The notes below the pieces were generated by a model, which saw only the letters and a list, made by a program, of their open reading frames with translations, did no database searches and was not told the DNA's origin. A DNA stretch of 63,118 nucleotides from a virus: positions 1 to 63,118 of the IMG/VR virus record IMGVR_UViG_3300006875_000022; one strand, given 5' to 3'. Shown in pieces: positions 47,370-55,504 of the stretch (its first letter is position 1; every line of letters begins with the position of its first letter). The translations under genes and the position numbers were made by a program.

Positions 47370-48497
47370 TTAAGGAATGTACATAATGTAATAACATCCC
47401 AGACCAGGCTGGTAGTTTGTATGGGCTAATCCGCCTCCTGTAGATCCAATCACAGTATCCACTGTTACATCACTCTTGTTCTCACTAGTAGTGCCTATAT
47501 TCGGTGTGCCTACAGCACCTGACAAGCTATAGCTTGTGTTGCCTCCATATGTAGCAGTTTGTACAATAGGAGTGGTAGATGTAAGTCCCACCTGACTTCC
47601 AACTAGGACAGTATTATGAGTGTGGTTAGTAACAGTGACAGTGTTTGTAGCACTGTGAGAGTGAGCAGGAATCTGTGTAGCTGAAAGAGTCACTGTGTTA
47701 GAACCAGCGGTTCCTAACAGAGTGTAAGCAGGGTTGCCAGAAACAGCAGGATCAACTGCAGGATTCAAAGCTCCACCACCCATTCCTGTTGTAGCACCAA
47801 CTGGTACACGTCCTCTTTTATCAGGAGTGCCGTTGTTACCATTACACAAATAGATCTTCTCCCAGTCACCAGTACCAGCTCCTGTTACATCAAACTTACC
47901 AGTAGGATCACCATAAAATTCTACAACAGTGTATGGAACCATACGATTGTAATACTTGGTGCTAGTTCCTACACTAGCAAGATAGGCTGCAATTAACGCA
48001 TTAAGCTCAGACAACTTAACGTAGTTTGTATCTACATCAATAGCAAGAGCTGTAAGGTCAATTTCCAGACCACATATTTTATTGATAGCTGCCTGAAGAA
48101 TGTCATGGGTTCCAGAACCACTGTTCACACCTTCAAGACAATCTACATCATATGATCCTTCCAAAGCAGCAAAATCAAGTTCAAGAGAAGTAAGTCTTTC
48201 GTCTAACTCACAGATAGCTTTGATTAATGCTTGTATTACATTTGGAAGAGTGAGATCTTCACATTCTATAAGGTTTTTGTTTACAATTTCACAGATGATT
48301 TGAGGATCAATAACAAGCGTTATTCCTGTACCATCTAGTGTAGAAACTAGAAATGTAATCAAAGCTTGTTCAACATACGAGAGAGAATCTCCTGTCTGAA
48401 TTCCCAAAATGGGAACATCAACACCCGTATATCTTACACATTGATCAGATATGGTTTCTGCACAACCATTATAGCAATTTGAACAATTGTTAGACAT
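47370..48497 (-). CDS. Tail-collar domain fibre protein, 375 aa
   Basis: A fibre or collar protein of the phage tail-collar family. Residues ~16-50 hold the docking-like pattern QCVRYTGVDVPILGIQTGDS then LSYVEQALITFL. Residues ~60-165 are helical spacer. The C-terminal collar domain has GDWEKIYLCNGNNGTPDKRG and GRVPVG (~226-232), LSATQIPAHSHS (~270-281) and ends in NYQPGLGCYYIMYIP, all diagnostic. The collar domain typically trimerises and may bind host glycans. It starts 1 nt after the 88-aa gene stop and is followed by the 94-aa adaptor and the 278-aa surface protein, so this block builds an appendage. Function is secure at family level; whether it is on the head or tail is not shown. Confidence 0.88.
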   Translation of the reverse strand: MSNNCSNCYNGCAETISDQCVRYTGVDVPILGIQTGDSLSYVEQALITFLVSTLDGTGITLVIDPQIICEIVNKNLIECEDLTLPNVIQALIKAICELDERLTSLELDFAALEGSYDVDCLEGVNSGSGTHDILQAAINKICGLEIDLTALAIDVDTNYVKLSELNALIAAYLASVGTSTKYYNRMVPYTVVEFYGDPTGKFDVTGAGTGDWEKIYLCNGNNGTPDKRGRVPVGATTGMGGGALNPAVDPAVSGNPAYTLLGTAGSNTVTLSATQIPAHSHSATNTVTVTNHTHNTVLVGSQVGLTSTTPIVQTATYGGNTSYSLSGAVGTPNIGTTSENKSDVTVDTVIGSTGGGLAHTNYQPGLGCYYIMYIP

Positions 48498-48764
48498 TTA
48501 TTTATATTTTAAAAGTTTTACTCTGCTAGCTATCATATTCACTGTATATGGAGCAGCATAATCGGGGTTACAATACTTGTAAGCAAGTATTCTTCTGTAG
48601 TTTATGAGGGCCAGCATCACACCTCCAGGTACAGGCTGGTTCAACATAAATACAACATTATTGTATAAGTTGTTTCCTAATTCAGCTAGCTTGCAATCTA
48701 TTGTAGCAATAAGTGCAGGAATACTAGCGCATTCTGGACAACTTGTAAGCCTGGGTGATAACAT
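48498..48764 (-). CDS. Small conserved virion-cluster protein, 88 aa
   Basis: Function not recognised. It begins MLSPRLTSCPECASIPALIA, is helical, has four to five Cys, and ends in a basic stretch (IASRVKLLKYK). It overlaps the 50-aa Cys-rich gene by 41 nt and abuts the collar gene, so the three small genes here are translated as a coupled set. I recall similar small genes beside the 187-aa gene family in Bacteroidota phages. No membrane segment is clear. Confidence 0.65.
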   Translation of the reverse strand: MLSPRLTSCPECASIPALIATIDCKLAELGNNLYNNVVFMLNQPVPGGVMLALINYRRILAYKYCNPDYAAPYTVNMIASRVKLLKYK

Positions 48765-48876
48765 TTCCTATAAGTTTTCTTCCTTGTTTTACAGCACTGT
48801 TACATGCTGCACAAAGACCGTTAATCAATTGACATCCACATCCAACCTTAGCTCCACATTTTTTACATACTGCCAT
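48724..48876 (-). CDS. Tiny Cys-rich zinc-knuckle-like protein, 50 aa
   Basis: Short gene that is easily missed. The ATG at 48876 follows the TAA of the 187-aa gene with one base between, and the TAG is at 48726-48724. The first 26 residues read MAVCKKCGAKVGCGCQLING then LCAACN: two CxxC pairs plus a CGC, enough for one zinc site. The rest is a basic helix (VKQGRKLIGNVITQAYKL). It overlaps the next gene by 41 nt in another frame. The coupled start, matching direction and ordered Cys spacing support a real gene. It could bind nucleic acid or be a virion assembly factor. Confidence 0.7.
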   Translation of the reverse strand: MAVCKKCGAKVGCGCQLINGLCAACNSAVKQGRKLIGNVITQAYKLSRMR

Positions 48877-48877
48877 A

Positions 48878-49441
48878 TTAGTAGAAGTTTATGACGTAGT
48901 TGTTTCCAGAACAGCCACAATTGTTTTTAATAAAGTTATTCAGCATCATATCTGCCTGATTGTACATCTTTGTTGCTTCAACATCAGCACAGTTATTTGC
49001 AGCAGCTAGAGCTCCCTGGATGAAGAAGTTTATGGTGTTCAGATCTACAAACGCTTGTGTTTTTATAGCTCTATCACATTCCATCATATCCAACTTCATA
49101 AACGCACCATCAAACTTTTCTTGTAGCTGTTCAATGCGCATAATAGACTTTTCTACAAAGTTTTTATACGCAGGAGCAACAGAATATTTCAAACGATACA
49201 CACCATCAGGAAGAGGTTGATCTATCCCTGGAGGTGTTATGCCCAAGTTTGATGTAGTGAATATGTTAAAGTCGTTAACACTGAACGGTTTAAAGAATGT
49301 ACCAAATCCAGGAACAGTAATCTCAATCGTAGCACCAGAAACAACAGGTGGATTAGTTGGATAGGTAGAAGCATCAGCAACCCCCAATGTGGTTACATTA
49401 TATGTAGGGATCACCAATATATCTAGTTTTAAATCTGCCAT
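48878..49441 (-). CDS. Conserved capsid/tail-associated protein, 187 aa
   Basis: Residues 1-105 are beta-rich (LKLDILVIPTYNVTTLGVAD, GATIEITVPGFGTFFKPFSV, LPDGVYRLKYSV). Residues ~110-170 are helical (NFVEKSIMRIEQLQEKFDGA). The end is Cys/Asn-rich (NNCGCSGNNYVINFY). The beta-domain plus helical tail resembles small virion proteins that sit under a collar fibre, but I do not recognise a named family. It begins after the hairpin at 49446-49499 and has an A/T-rich leader, so it is the first gene of the collar block. Its stop is one base before the 50-aa gene. Confidence 0.7.
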   Translation of the reverse strand: MADLKLDILVIPTYNVTTLGVADASTYPTNPPVVSGATIEITVPGFGTFFKPFSVNDFNIFTTSNLGITPPGIDQPLPDGVYRLKYSVAPAYKNFVEKSIMRIEQLQEKFDGAFMKLDMMECDRAIKTQAFVDLNTINFFIQGALAAANNCADVEATKMYNQADMMLNNFIKNNCGCSGNNYVINFY

Positions 49442-49445
49442 GTTG

Positions 49446-49499
49446 TTTTAAATAAATAAGCCAGAGGATCTGAGTTTGTATCCTCTCACCTCTGGCTTA
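49446..49499 (-). terminator. Hairpin with T-rich tail after the 390-aa gene
   Basis: Minus strand: 11-bp perfect stem TAAGCCAGAGG (49499-49489) / CCTCTGGCTTA (49467-49457), 21-nt loop, then TTTATTTAAAA. It fits a partial intrinsic terminator or a 3'-end stabiliser that lowers expression of the collar block compared with the abundant capsid-cluster genes. Confidence 0.6.
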
Positions 49500-49530
49500 G
49501 GTTAATATAATCTATGTTACTATCCTACTA

Positions 49531-50703
49531 TTACGGAATCAAGGTTGTAGTAGTAGAAGTAGAAGGCCATACTGTGGTTGTGGTAGAAGTAGTTGTTACA
49601 CAAACTCCATTCTCATCAGCCACTGCACCAAGACCAGCTACAAGAACAGCTTCAATAGCAGCTTCAGCAAGACTGTCTTTTTCAACAGCGATGATTACAG
49701 TGCTATCTTCTTTGATGTAGTCACCCCAGCTGTATGCAGACTTGTCAAGCTCATTGAATTTGATGTAGTAGGTGGTATAAGTTGTACCATCACTAACCCA
49801 AGATTCAAAGTTCTCGTTGTAGCCATTCATTCTGTACAAATGCTTCAAGTAACCAGCTTGGTAGCTGTAGAAGTTTTTCTCCAATTGTGCAATCTCAGCA
49901 GAAGTACCAGTAGCGTAAGAAGAACGCTGTACAACTACAGGATCAGCAACAATGTTACAAGGATCAGCTACAATGAAGTCAGCAGTTGTAGCAGGTCCAC
50001 TGAATACGAATGTACGGAACCACATTCTGTCATACTCGAAAGGAAACGCTGCAACATCACAAGGCTGACCATATTTGGTAAGAGGCTTACCAGTGATACG
50101 CAAGAAAGCGTTTTGGTCGTTACCAATTCTCTGGAACTGATAGAAGTCAGAGAAAGTGATGTTATCAGGGTTGTTACCTGGAGCTTGCAAATTCAAATGG
50201 TAGATAACATCATCAATGAATGCAGGAATGTCTACAGTGTCACATGGGTTATCACCACAGTTGCAACAAGGAGCATTTACAGTCACTGAACGAGTGAAAC
50301 CGTTGAAATACAAAGTATCCAAGTAGCTAGAGTGAGCACGAAGTGTCAAGGTAACAATGTCACCACACTGTACGTTCCAGTTAACTACATCAGTGATCTG
50401 AGTCAATGGTGTAGGACAACCGTTCACTTTATACCACTCAGTTACGTTGCTATTGCAACCAGCACCTGAAGGACAGCCTTTAATCTTATCAGAACGCTTA
50501 GAGCCTTGCAGATAAGTGTTAGTACGGCCCTGCGCAATATAAAAGTAAGGAGCAGCAGCAATGTTACCAGCGTTGGCAACAGTGTAGTCAGCTTTGTAGA
50601 TACCTACCTGACCTGCTGTTAAGTCTTGCGTAGATCCAGAGCTAGGGAGCGCAGTTTGCCCTACTGGTACTACGAAGAGCGTAGTTAATGAAAAATCAGC
50701 CAT
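49531..50703 (-). CDS. Abundant virion protein candidate (auxiliary capsid/decoration) with poly-Thr tail, 390 aa
   Basis: Beta-rich protein (SLTTLFVVPVGQTALPSSGS, IYKADYTVANAGNIAAAPYF) with many Cys (CPSGAGC, CCNCGDNPC). It has a C-terminal helix (LAEAAIEAVLVAGLGAV) and a Thr/Ser tail from ~368 to 390 interrupted by VWPS. Its codons resemble those of the major capsid gene (Arg mostly CGT, C-ending codons for Asn, Thr and Tyr), unlike the AGA-rich giant genes. This suggests high expression, and a hairpin closes its transcript. The likely role is an auxiliary capsid or decoration protein, judged from position three genes after the MCP and codon use. A tail protein is the alternative. Confidence 0.7.
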   Translation of the reverse strand: MADFSLTTLFVVPVGQTALPSSGSTQDLTAGQVGIYKADYTVANAGNIAAAPYFYIAQGRTNTYLQGSKRSDKIKGCPSGAGCNSNVTEWYKVNGCPTPLTQITDVVNWNVQCGDIVTLTLRAHSSYLDTLYFNGFTRSVTVNAPCCNCGDNPCDTVDIPAFIDDVIYHLNLQAPGNNPDNITFSDFYQFQRIGNDQNAFLRITGKPLTKYGQPCDVAAFPFEYDRMWFRTFVFSGPATTADFIVADPCNIVADPVVVQRSSYATGTSAEIAQLEKNFYSYQAGYLKHLYRMNGYNENFESWVSDGTTYTTYYIKFNELDKSAYSWGDYIKEDSTVIIAVEKDSLAEAAIEAVLVAGLGAVADENGVCVTTTSTTTTVWPSTSTTTTLIP

Positions 50704-50731
50704 TTTGCTTTATTTTAGGTGATTAAAAAAT

Positions 50732-51463
50732 TTATTCGTTTGTCTGTATCCTGAACTGTGCACTCTGAACAGCAGCAGCGTTCTCTGTGTACATAGCCAG
50801 GTTTTGTACTGTTAAGTCTACCAATTCATCCTCTAGATAGAGTTCAAGTTCGCAGTCTTGGTCCACTGAGTCAGTTCCATCAAATCTTACATAACCAGTT
50901 TTGTCTATGTAAACAGGATATCTCATGTATGACATGTAGATATGCTTTGGTGTGAACGTGCCATCAGTGAAGATGCTTATTTCATCTGTCGAAAGGAAGT
51001 TGAAAGTCTCTTGGTATTCAAAGCTTGGTTTGTAGTGATCGTTATTCAGAATGAACTGAAGGTCACCATGTTTAGCCAAGTCTCTGTTAATCCAGATCTT
51101 TCTGTCCTTACACACTCCCTTGTCCGCAATTACATATGCATCTATGTAGAACATATACTTGGGATCAAGTAGGTGTATATTGGCAAACCATTGATTTAGT
51201 TCTTTGTTCTTAAGTTTCAACTTAAGGGGCTGGTGGTTGTAGGTTATAACCAAGCTTTGGAGGTCCTCATAACGCTTCTTGAAAGCGTCGAGTCCCATTC
51301 CACTTATTACACTAAAACCATCAACCTTTTGTTTTATCAGCTTTATTTGGGCTTCATTCAAAGCCAATATCTTATCTTCTAAGTTTATTTGCTGGTGAAT
51401 GTTGGTTGACAGTTTATTTAGTTTTTGGTCTATCTTGTACAACAAACTGTCTACTGGTATCAT
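50732..51463 (-). CDS. Conserved capsid-cluster protein, 243 aa
   Basis: Not recognised by motif. Residues 1-60 are a coiled coil (IPVDSLLYKIDQKLNKLSTN, EAQIKLIKQKVDGFSV). The rest is mixed alpha/beta, with KMFYIDAYVIADKG-like strands and YMRYPVYIDKTGYVRFDGTD near residue 190, and an acidic helix then follows. No zinc ligands or membrane segments. Its start overlaps the end of the 322-aa gene by 4 nt and it lies 28 nt before the 390-aa gene, within the conserved block after the MCP. A minor capsid or head-completion role is plausible but not shown. Confidence 0.68.
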   Translation of the reverse strand: MIPVDSLLYKIDQKLNKLSTNIHQQINLEDKILALNEAQIKLIKQKVDGFSVISGMGLDAFKKRYEDLQSLVITYNHQPLKLKLKNKELNQWFANIHLLDPKYMFYIDAYVIADKGVCKDRKIWINRDLAKHGDLQFILNNDHYKPSFEYQETFNFLSTDEISIFTDGTFTPKHIYMSYMRYPVYIDKTGYVRFDGTDSVDQDCELELYLEDELVDLTVQNLAMYTENAAAVQSAQFRIQTNE

Positions 51464-52428
51464 ACTGCAGCTAATTTCTTAGTTTTCAACTTACCTTCGA
51501 GGGTCAAGAGCAAGTCTTGGTTATCATCATCTGCAAGTTGTTTAATTAAATCATCTTCGTCCTTAGCTATTTCAAACTCACCTTCATAGATTTTACCATT
51601 TGGCTTAGCTCTATAAACAGAGTGAGTGATTGCTTGTTTCACTAAGTCTTTAATATGTAGTAAGTTATCCTTCATATCTGCAAAGCGTGTGAACACTTCA
51701 ACAGGATTTAACCCTTGATACTTACCGTTTTTAAACTCGGTTTGTTTAAGGACATTGTCTACAAGGTTGTAAACTGCTTCCTCTTTAGTATCATCAGTTA
51801 CAGGTAGTCCCAACAAACGTGCCACTTTTCTCTTCTTCTCAGGAGTCATACTGTCAAACTTAACAATAGCTTTATTGATAAGTTGCTTCTTCTTGAAGAG
51901 TACAGCATTCTCGATTTCATCATCAGCTACATAGAACTGAGTTTCAGCAGCATATTCACCACGCTCCCAAGCTTGATATGAGCTTGCAATTGTTGGATGA
52001 ACACGTAACCAAGAGAAAGCTAATTCCTGAAGAGGAATAGCAAGATCAAAGAAGTTATCACCATCCAGCAATTTCACAGGTTGAACATGCAAACTATCTT
52101 GTGTAGATGTAGACAATCCATAGTTCCAGAAACTAGAACGAGGACCTAAGTCAATATCACCAAGTGCAGCTTGCAGCTTGTCTTTAAGTTTTGTAACACG
52201 TTCAGTTTCCATTTCTCTTTCTAGAGGATCTTGGATTCTGCGGATGTATGCAGCATTAGGATCAAGTCCTGTTCTGTATTGACCATCCAGCTCCTTGTAG
52301 GGATATTTAAACACCCCTGTTCCAGGAATACGTGTTAAGCCTTTAAGTGCAAGACCACCTTGCATTGTCTGAAGTTGTGAGTTATTATACTCCTTCTTAA
52401 TTGTTGAGATTTTACCTAACTTACCCAT
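51460..52428 (-). CDS. Conserved capsid-cluster protein, 322 aa
   Basis: Function unknown. The N-terminus is basic and Gly-rich (MGKLGKISTIKKEYNNSQLQ, MQGGLALKGLTRIPGTGVFK). The middle holds a helical aromatic stretch (LQELAFSWLRVHPTIASSYQ) and the C-terminal half is charged and helical (MTPEKKRKVARLLGLPVTDD). It is the first gene after the MCP and its 175-bp structured spacer. It shares the leader TAAACTACATATGG with the scaffold-like gene, hinting at matched translation. It could be a head-completion or inner-capsid protein. Overlaps the 243-aa gene by 4 nt. Confidence 0.7.
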   Translation of the reverse strand: MGKLGKISTIKKEYNNSQLQTMQGGLALKGLTRIPGTGVFKYPYKELDGQYRTGLDPNAAYIRRIQDPLEREMETERVTKLKDKLQAALGDIDLGPRSSFWNYGLSTSTQDSLHVQPVKLLDGDNFFDLAIPLQELAFSWLRVHPTIASSYQAWERGEYAAETQFYVADDEIENAVLFKKKQLINKAIVKFDSMTPEKKRKVARLLGLPVTDDTKEEAVYNLVDNVLKQTEFKNGKYQGLNPVEVFTRFADMKDNLLHIKDLVKQAITHSVYRAKPNGKIYEGEFEIAKDEDDLIKQLADDDNQDLLLTLEGKLKTKKLAAV

Positions 52429-52455
52429 ATGTAGTTTATTTATTTGGTTTTATTT

Positions 52456-52595
52456 GCAGAGTGGTTCCCACCGAAGGGCCAGCGACTGGGAGACTCCCCA
52501 ATCCAAACACTCTGTAATTTGAGAAGAGCTCCCCCACAGGGAGTGTGGGGGGCATTCTCTTCTCGGTATAGGGGTCTAAGGATATTATCCTTAGA
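52456..52595 (-). other. Structured spacer after the major capsid gene
   Basis: Three hairpins in 140 bp. First in reading order is the palindrome TCTAAGGAT / ATCCTTAGA (52575-52595). Next is a long GC-rich hairpin (52521-52564; GAGAAGAG...CTCTTCTC outside, CCCCCACA/TGTGGGGG inside). Third is an outer 7-bp stem CAGAGTG / CACTCTG (52508-52514 with 52457-52463) enclosing GGGAG/CTCCC. None is followed by a clean T-run. No ORF is supported here. It may be an mRNA-processing site, attenuator or small structured RNA. Confidence 0.6.
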
Positions 52596-52603
52596 GTGGA
52601 TCC

Positions 52604-54157
52604 TTAGAATTGTGGGATCTCTTCAATCAAAACTGTACGAGACAAGTCTTCAATGAATACATCACAACGATCCTTCATCCAGATTTCATATCCTGGGAAT
52701 TTGTTCGCAGAGCTCATACCCTGAGACTTAGCAAAGCCTAAGTGGTGACGAGTTCCATCGATATAACCCCAAGTCATAGAAGGTGCACCCTTCATACGAA
52801 CTTCACGGATGTTGTTAACCAAAGAACCATCAGACATTGGAGATACGTCGAACACCATGAATACAGGAGTTGACTTCTTGTTCTGACCAAATTCAAGGTT
52901 AGATTGAGGCAAGTCAAGTTCTTTCAAGTGAATCAATTCAACACGACCAGTCTCACGAGTAACCATTGCATCGAATGCAAAGTTGTAAGTGATGTGTTGA
53001 CCTTCTCCTTGCATGTAACGGTTTCCGCTATCAGCCATGAATGTCAAACCACTGTTCAAAGCGTCTGTCTTCAAAGCTTGTTGGAACACGTCAAAACCTG
53101 CTTCGTTAGTATACATTTTAACACGACGGTCCTTAACATCCACACGACGATAGAACAAGTCACCAAACACTGAACGAATCAAGTTTGCAGTGAATTCTCC
53201 ACGGTTGTACTGAACCAAGTTACCGTTATTACGCATTCTGTGATAAACACCAGCAGATGTACGCTTAAGTTCTTGCTTGCTACCGTTAGTCTTAACAGTA
53301 CCAGGACGAGACCAAATCATACGCTTAACTTTCAACTCAAGCATAGACTTACGCATCCAGAACTCAATGAATGGCTCCCATTTAACATCGTTACGAGTCA
53401 AAGGAAGTTGGTTACGACGCTGAGGTGCATAAACAAGGATATCCAAAGGACGTCCTGCAGAGTCACGCATCATTTTGTCATCAGCCCACTCAGTGATTTT
53501 GTGCTCAAAACCATATGCAGAACCCAAAGATTCAAACATTGTGATTTGCTCACCCAAACGAGGAAGACCTAACAAATCTTGATCGAACTCACCAATTGCA
53601 GCATCAACCAACTCAAGTTCAATACCCACTTGCAAGAAGGTAGGGCTAACGAAGTCTACAGTTGGATTGTCTGTAACCAAAGTGAAGCTATAAAGGAAGC
53701 CCATGTTCCAAGGAACTGGATCCTTAATAACGTAAAAGCGAGGACCATATTGGCGAGAACCAACAGAAACGATTGCGTTCTTAGAGAACTCGTTTGTGTC
53801 AATTACCAATTGGAACTCTTGACCATCGATACCAGGCTTGCTCAACTCAAGAGTTGAAGCAGGGATGTCGATAATCTTAGGGAATTTGTAGGGAACAGCT
53901 ACTTGCCATTTCCAAGCATCGCTATTATTATCAATGTAATAAGGCGTGCTTTTGTTGATCATGTCTAGGAAGTCATTGCTGTAAAGAGAGCTCTGTGTAT
54001 AGAGACTGATGATTTTCTTATCGTAATCAGCAGGCTCAGTTGAGTGAAAGCTCTCCAGGTGGTTAGCGTCAGTTAGCTTACCCACAGCACGCTTGTCCAT
54101 AGATGCGACACGAGCATACGTGAAGCCAGTTAGACCTGGGATTGTTTGAATTGCCAT
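52604..54157 (-). CDS. Major capsid protein (HK97-fold, crAss-like), 517 aa
   Basis: The main shell protein. Length (517), position between the scaffold-like gene and the ring-cluster genes, and sequence fit the crAss-like MCP family: PGLTGFTYARVASMDKRAVG near the N-terminus, then a KWQVAVPYKFPKIIDIPAST beta-strand region, an FIEFWMRKSMLELKVKRMIW long helix near residue 270, and a C-terminal KDRCDVFIEDLSRTVLIEEI strand. Codon use is biased (Arg almost always CGT; C-ending Asn, Thr and Tyr), a sign of high expression. It begins 28 nt after the scaffold-like gene with an A-rich leader and no Shine-Dalgarno. No protease domain or delta-domain maturation site is evident at the N-terminus. Confidence 0.88.
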   Translation of the reverse strand: MAIQTIPGLTGFTYARVASMDKRAVGKLTDANHLESFHSTEPADYDKKIISLYTQSSLYSNDFLDMINKSTPYYIDNNSDAWKWQVAVPYKFPKIIDIPASTLELSKPGIDGQEFQLVIDTNEFSKNAIVSVGSRQYGPRFYVIKDPVPWNMGFLYSFTLVTDNPTVDFVSPTFLQVGIELELVDAAIGEFDQDLLGLPRLGEQITMFESLGSAYGFEHKITEWADDKMMRDSAGRPLDILVYAPQRRNQLPLTRNDVKWEPFIEFWMRKSMLELKVKRMIWSRPGTVKTNGSKQELKRTSAGVYHRMRNNGNLVQYNRGEFTANLIRSVFGDLFYRRVDVKDRRVKMYTNEAGFDVFQQALKTDALNSGLTFMADSGNRYMQGEGQHITYNFAFDAMVTRETGRVELIHLKELDLPQSNLEFGQNKKSTPVFMVFDVSPMSDGSLVNNIREVRMKGAPSMTWGYIDGTRHHLGFAKSQGMSSANKFPGYEIWMKDRCDVFIEDLSRTVLIEEIPQF

Positions 54158-54184
54158 TTTGTTATCCTTTTATTTAATGAAAAT

Positions 54185-55471
54185 TTAAATGAACCATGAA
54201 TTTTGTTTAGAAGGCTGAGAGCTACTTGCTGTCTTAGTGCGAGTCACTTGTCTAGCCACTTCCCCAAACAGTTCGTTTGATTTCTTTGAAACGCCTGTTT
54301 TTTGGATGGTAGATAGGGTGGGATCTTTTTCTAGGATTTTGAGCAAGAGAGCAACCTTCACTTTTGTTGCATGGTTCTCAGGTCTCTTCAATTCCAAGAT
54401 GGTCTTGTCAAAATCAGTCAGTGTTTCACCAGACTGAGTTTTGTACTTATCTACCAGTAGGAAGTCTTGTAGTTCGTTAGCCAACTTGGGATTGATGGGG
54501 ATTCCATCAAACTCCTTAGATTTCAACTTATCTTGTAAAACTTGTTGAACGTTTTGGATGTATTGGTTTTTAACTGCCTGTTTTTGTTGGAGTTCTTGTT
54601 CAGCCTTTTGCTCCATTTGTGAGAGCTTTGCGGCTTCCTTCTTAACCAACACTTTATGGTGCTTTGTAGCTACGCTCTCAAGATCACCATAGTTTTTAAG
54701 TCTTTCAACTTCTGTGTTAATGTCCTCAGGCTCAAAACCTTGGTCAGCTAATGCTTGCTTTATCACTGCCACCTGATTGTTCTCTTGTGACAGATCCATT
54801 TCAGAAAAGCTCACTACATTATTGTAGGTACCAAAGTATTCTTTAGGACTAACACCTTTTACGAATATAGCGTCGAATGCTTGTTGATAGTCTTCACCAA
54901 ACTGACCAATGAAGTTTTGTACCATTTCAACAGCTCCTTTCTTCTTCTCATTTTGGAAGCGCTCAAGGAATTCTTCAGGAGTAGAGATGTTTACATCTTC
55001 CTCTTCTTCATCTTTTGAAAAGACACCAAGTTTAAAGAGATCACGGGAAAGAGCTGTGAATTGACTCACTTGCTCATCACCCTCTTCGCTCTCTTCTTCA
55101 TCAGCAGGAGCAGCTTCAGCAGGTTTTGCTTCAGGTGCTTTCTTTTTAACTGGTTGATTGTCAGCGGGTTGTGTATCCTCAGTCTCTTCTTCATCAGTGT
55201 TATCACCAAGGAAGCTTGAGATGAGGTCTTGACCTGTGGGTTCTTTACCATCTTCTTTAGGAACAATTTCTTTTCCCTTAGGAACATCAGGTTTTGGAGC
55301 AGGGGCAGGATCTTCTACATTCTTTACAATCTCCTGAATACCATCAGGGTTGCTTGTAGAAGTCTCAGGAGACAACAGATCGTTTAACAATTCTGCTCCC
55401 CCAGGTCCCATTTCCATAGTATTTTCAATACTAAAGTTGCCGAATGACGGACTATCAAGGTTCTCAGCCAT
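54185..55471 (-). CDS. Scaffolding-like acidic protein, 428 aa
   Basis: Likely capsid scaffold. Residues 1-150 are acidic, Pro/Ala/Glu-rich and disordered (EDPAPAPKPDVPKGKE, DNTDEEETEDTQPADN). Residues ~155-220 are a compact helical domain with EEFLERFQNEKKKGAVEMVQ. Residues ~255-330 form a long Gln/Lys-rich coiled coil (LSQMEQKAEQELQQKQAVKN), and the C-terminus is basic (VARQVTRTKTASSSQPSKQN), as in scaffolds that bind the shell. The place directly before the MCP is typical. It follows a promoter-like site at 55505-55535 and has the TAAACTACATATGG leader. Confidence 0.75.
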   Translation of the reverse strand: MAENLDSPSFGNFSIENTMEMGPGGAELLNDLLSPETSTSNPDGIQEIVKNVEDPAPAPKPDVPKGKEIVPKEDGKEPTGQDLISSFLGDNTDEEETEDTQPADNQPVKKKAPEAKPAEAAPADEEESEEGDEQVSQFTALSRDLFKLGVFSKDEEEEDVNISTPEEFLERFQNEKKKGAVEMVQNFIGQFGEDYQQAFDAIFVKGVSPKEYFGTYNNVVSFSEMDLSQENNQVAVIKQALADQGFEPEDINTEVERLKNYGDLESVATKHHKVLVKKEAAKLSQMEQKAEQELQQKQAVKNQYIQNVQQVLQDKLKSKEFDGIPINPKLANELQDFLLVDKYKTQSGETLTDFDKTILELKRPENHATKVKVALLLKILEKDPTLSTIQKTGVSKKSNELFGEVARQVTRTKTASSSQPSKQNSWFI

Positions 55472-55495
55472 ATGTAGTTTATTTTAATTTGGTTT
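55472..55495 (-). promoter_or_regulatory. Shared leader of the scaffold-like gene
   Basis: The bases before the start read AAATAAACTACAT on the minus strand, with a CAAATT stretch upstream. The 322-aa gene (52428) has almost the same leader, with TAAACTACATATGG common to both. There is no Shine-Dalgarno. This may set translation of two capsid-cluster genes. Confidence 0.45.
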
Positions 55496-55504
55496 ATACG
55501 CCTG

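Noticed and set aside
47355-47397. Upstream ATG at 47397 for the 94-aa adaptor
   Set aside because: It would overlap the end of the collar gene and add a non-conserved stretch; MIFLPENPCC at 47355 with an A-rich leader is more likely.
54185-55471. Prohead protease in the scaffold-like gene
   Set aside because: No Ser-His or other protease motif is visible; the acidic coiled-coil content fits a scaffold only.
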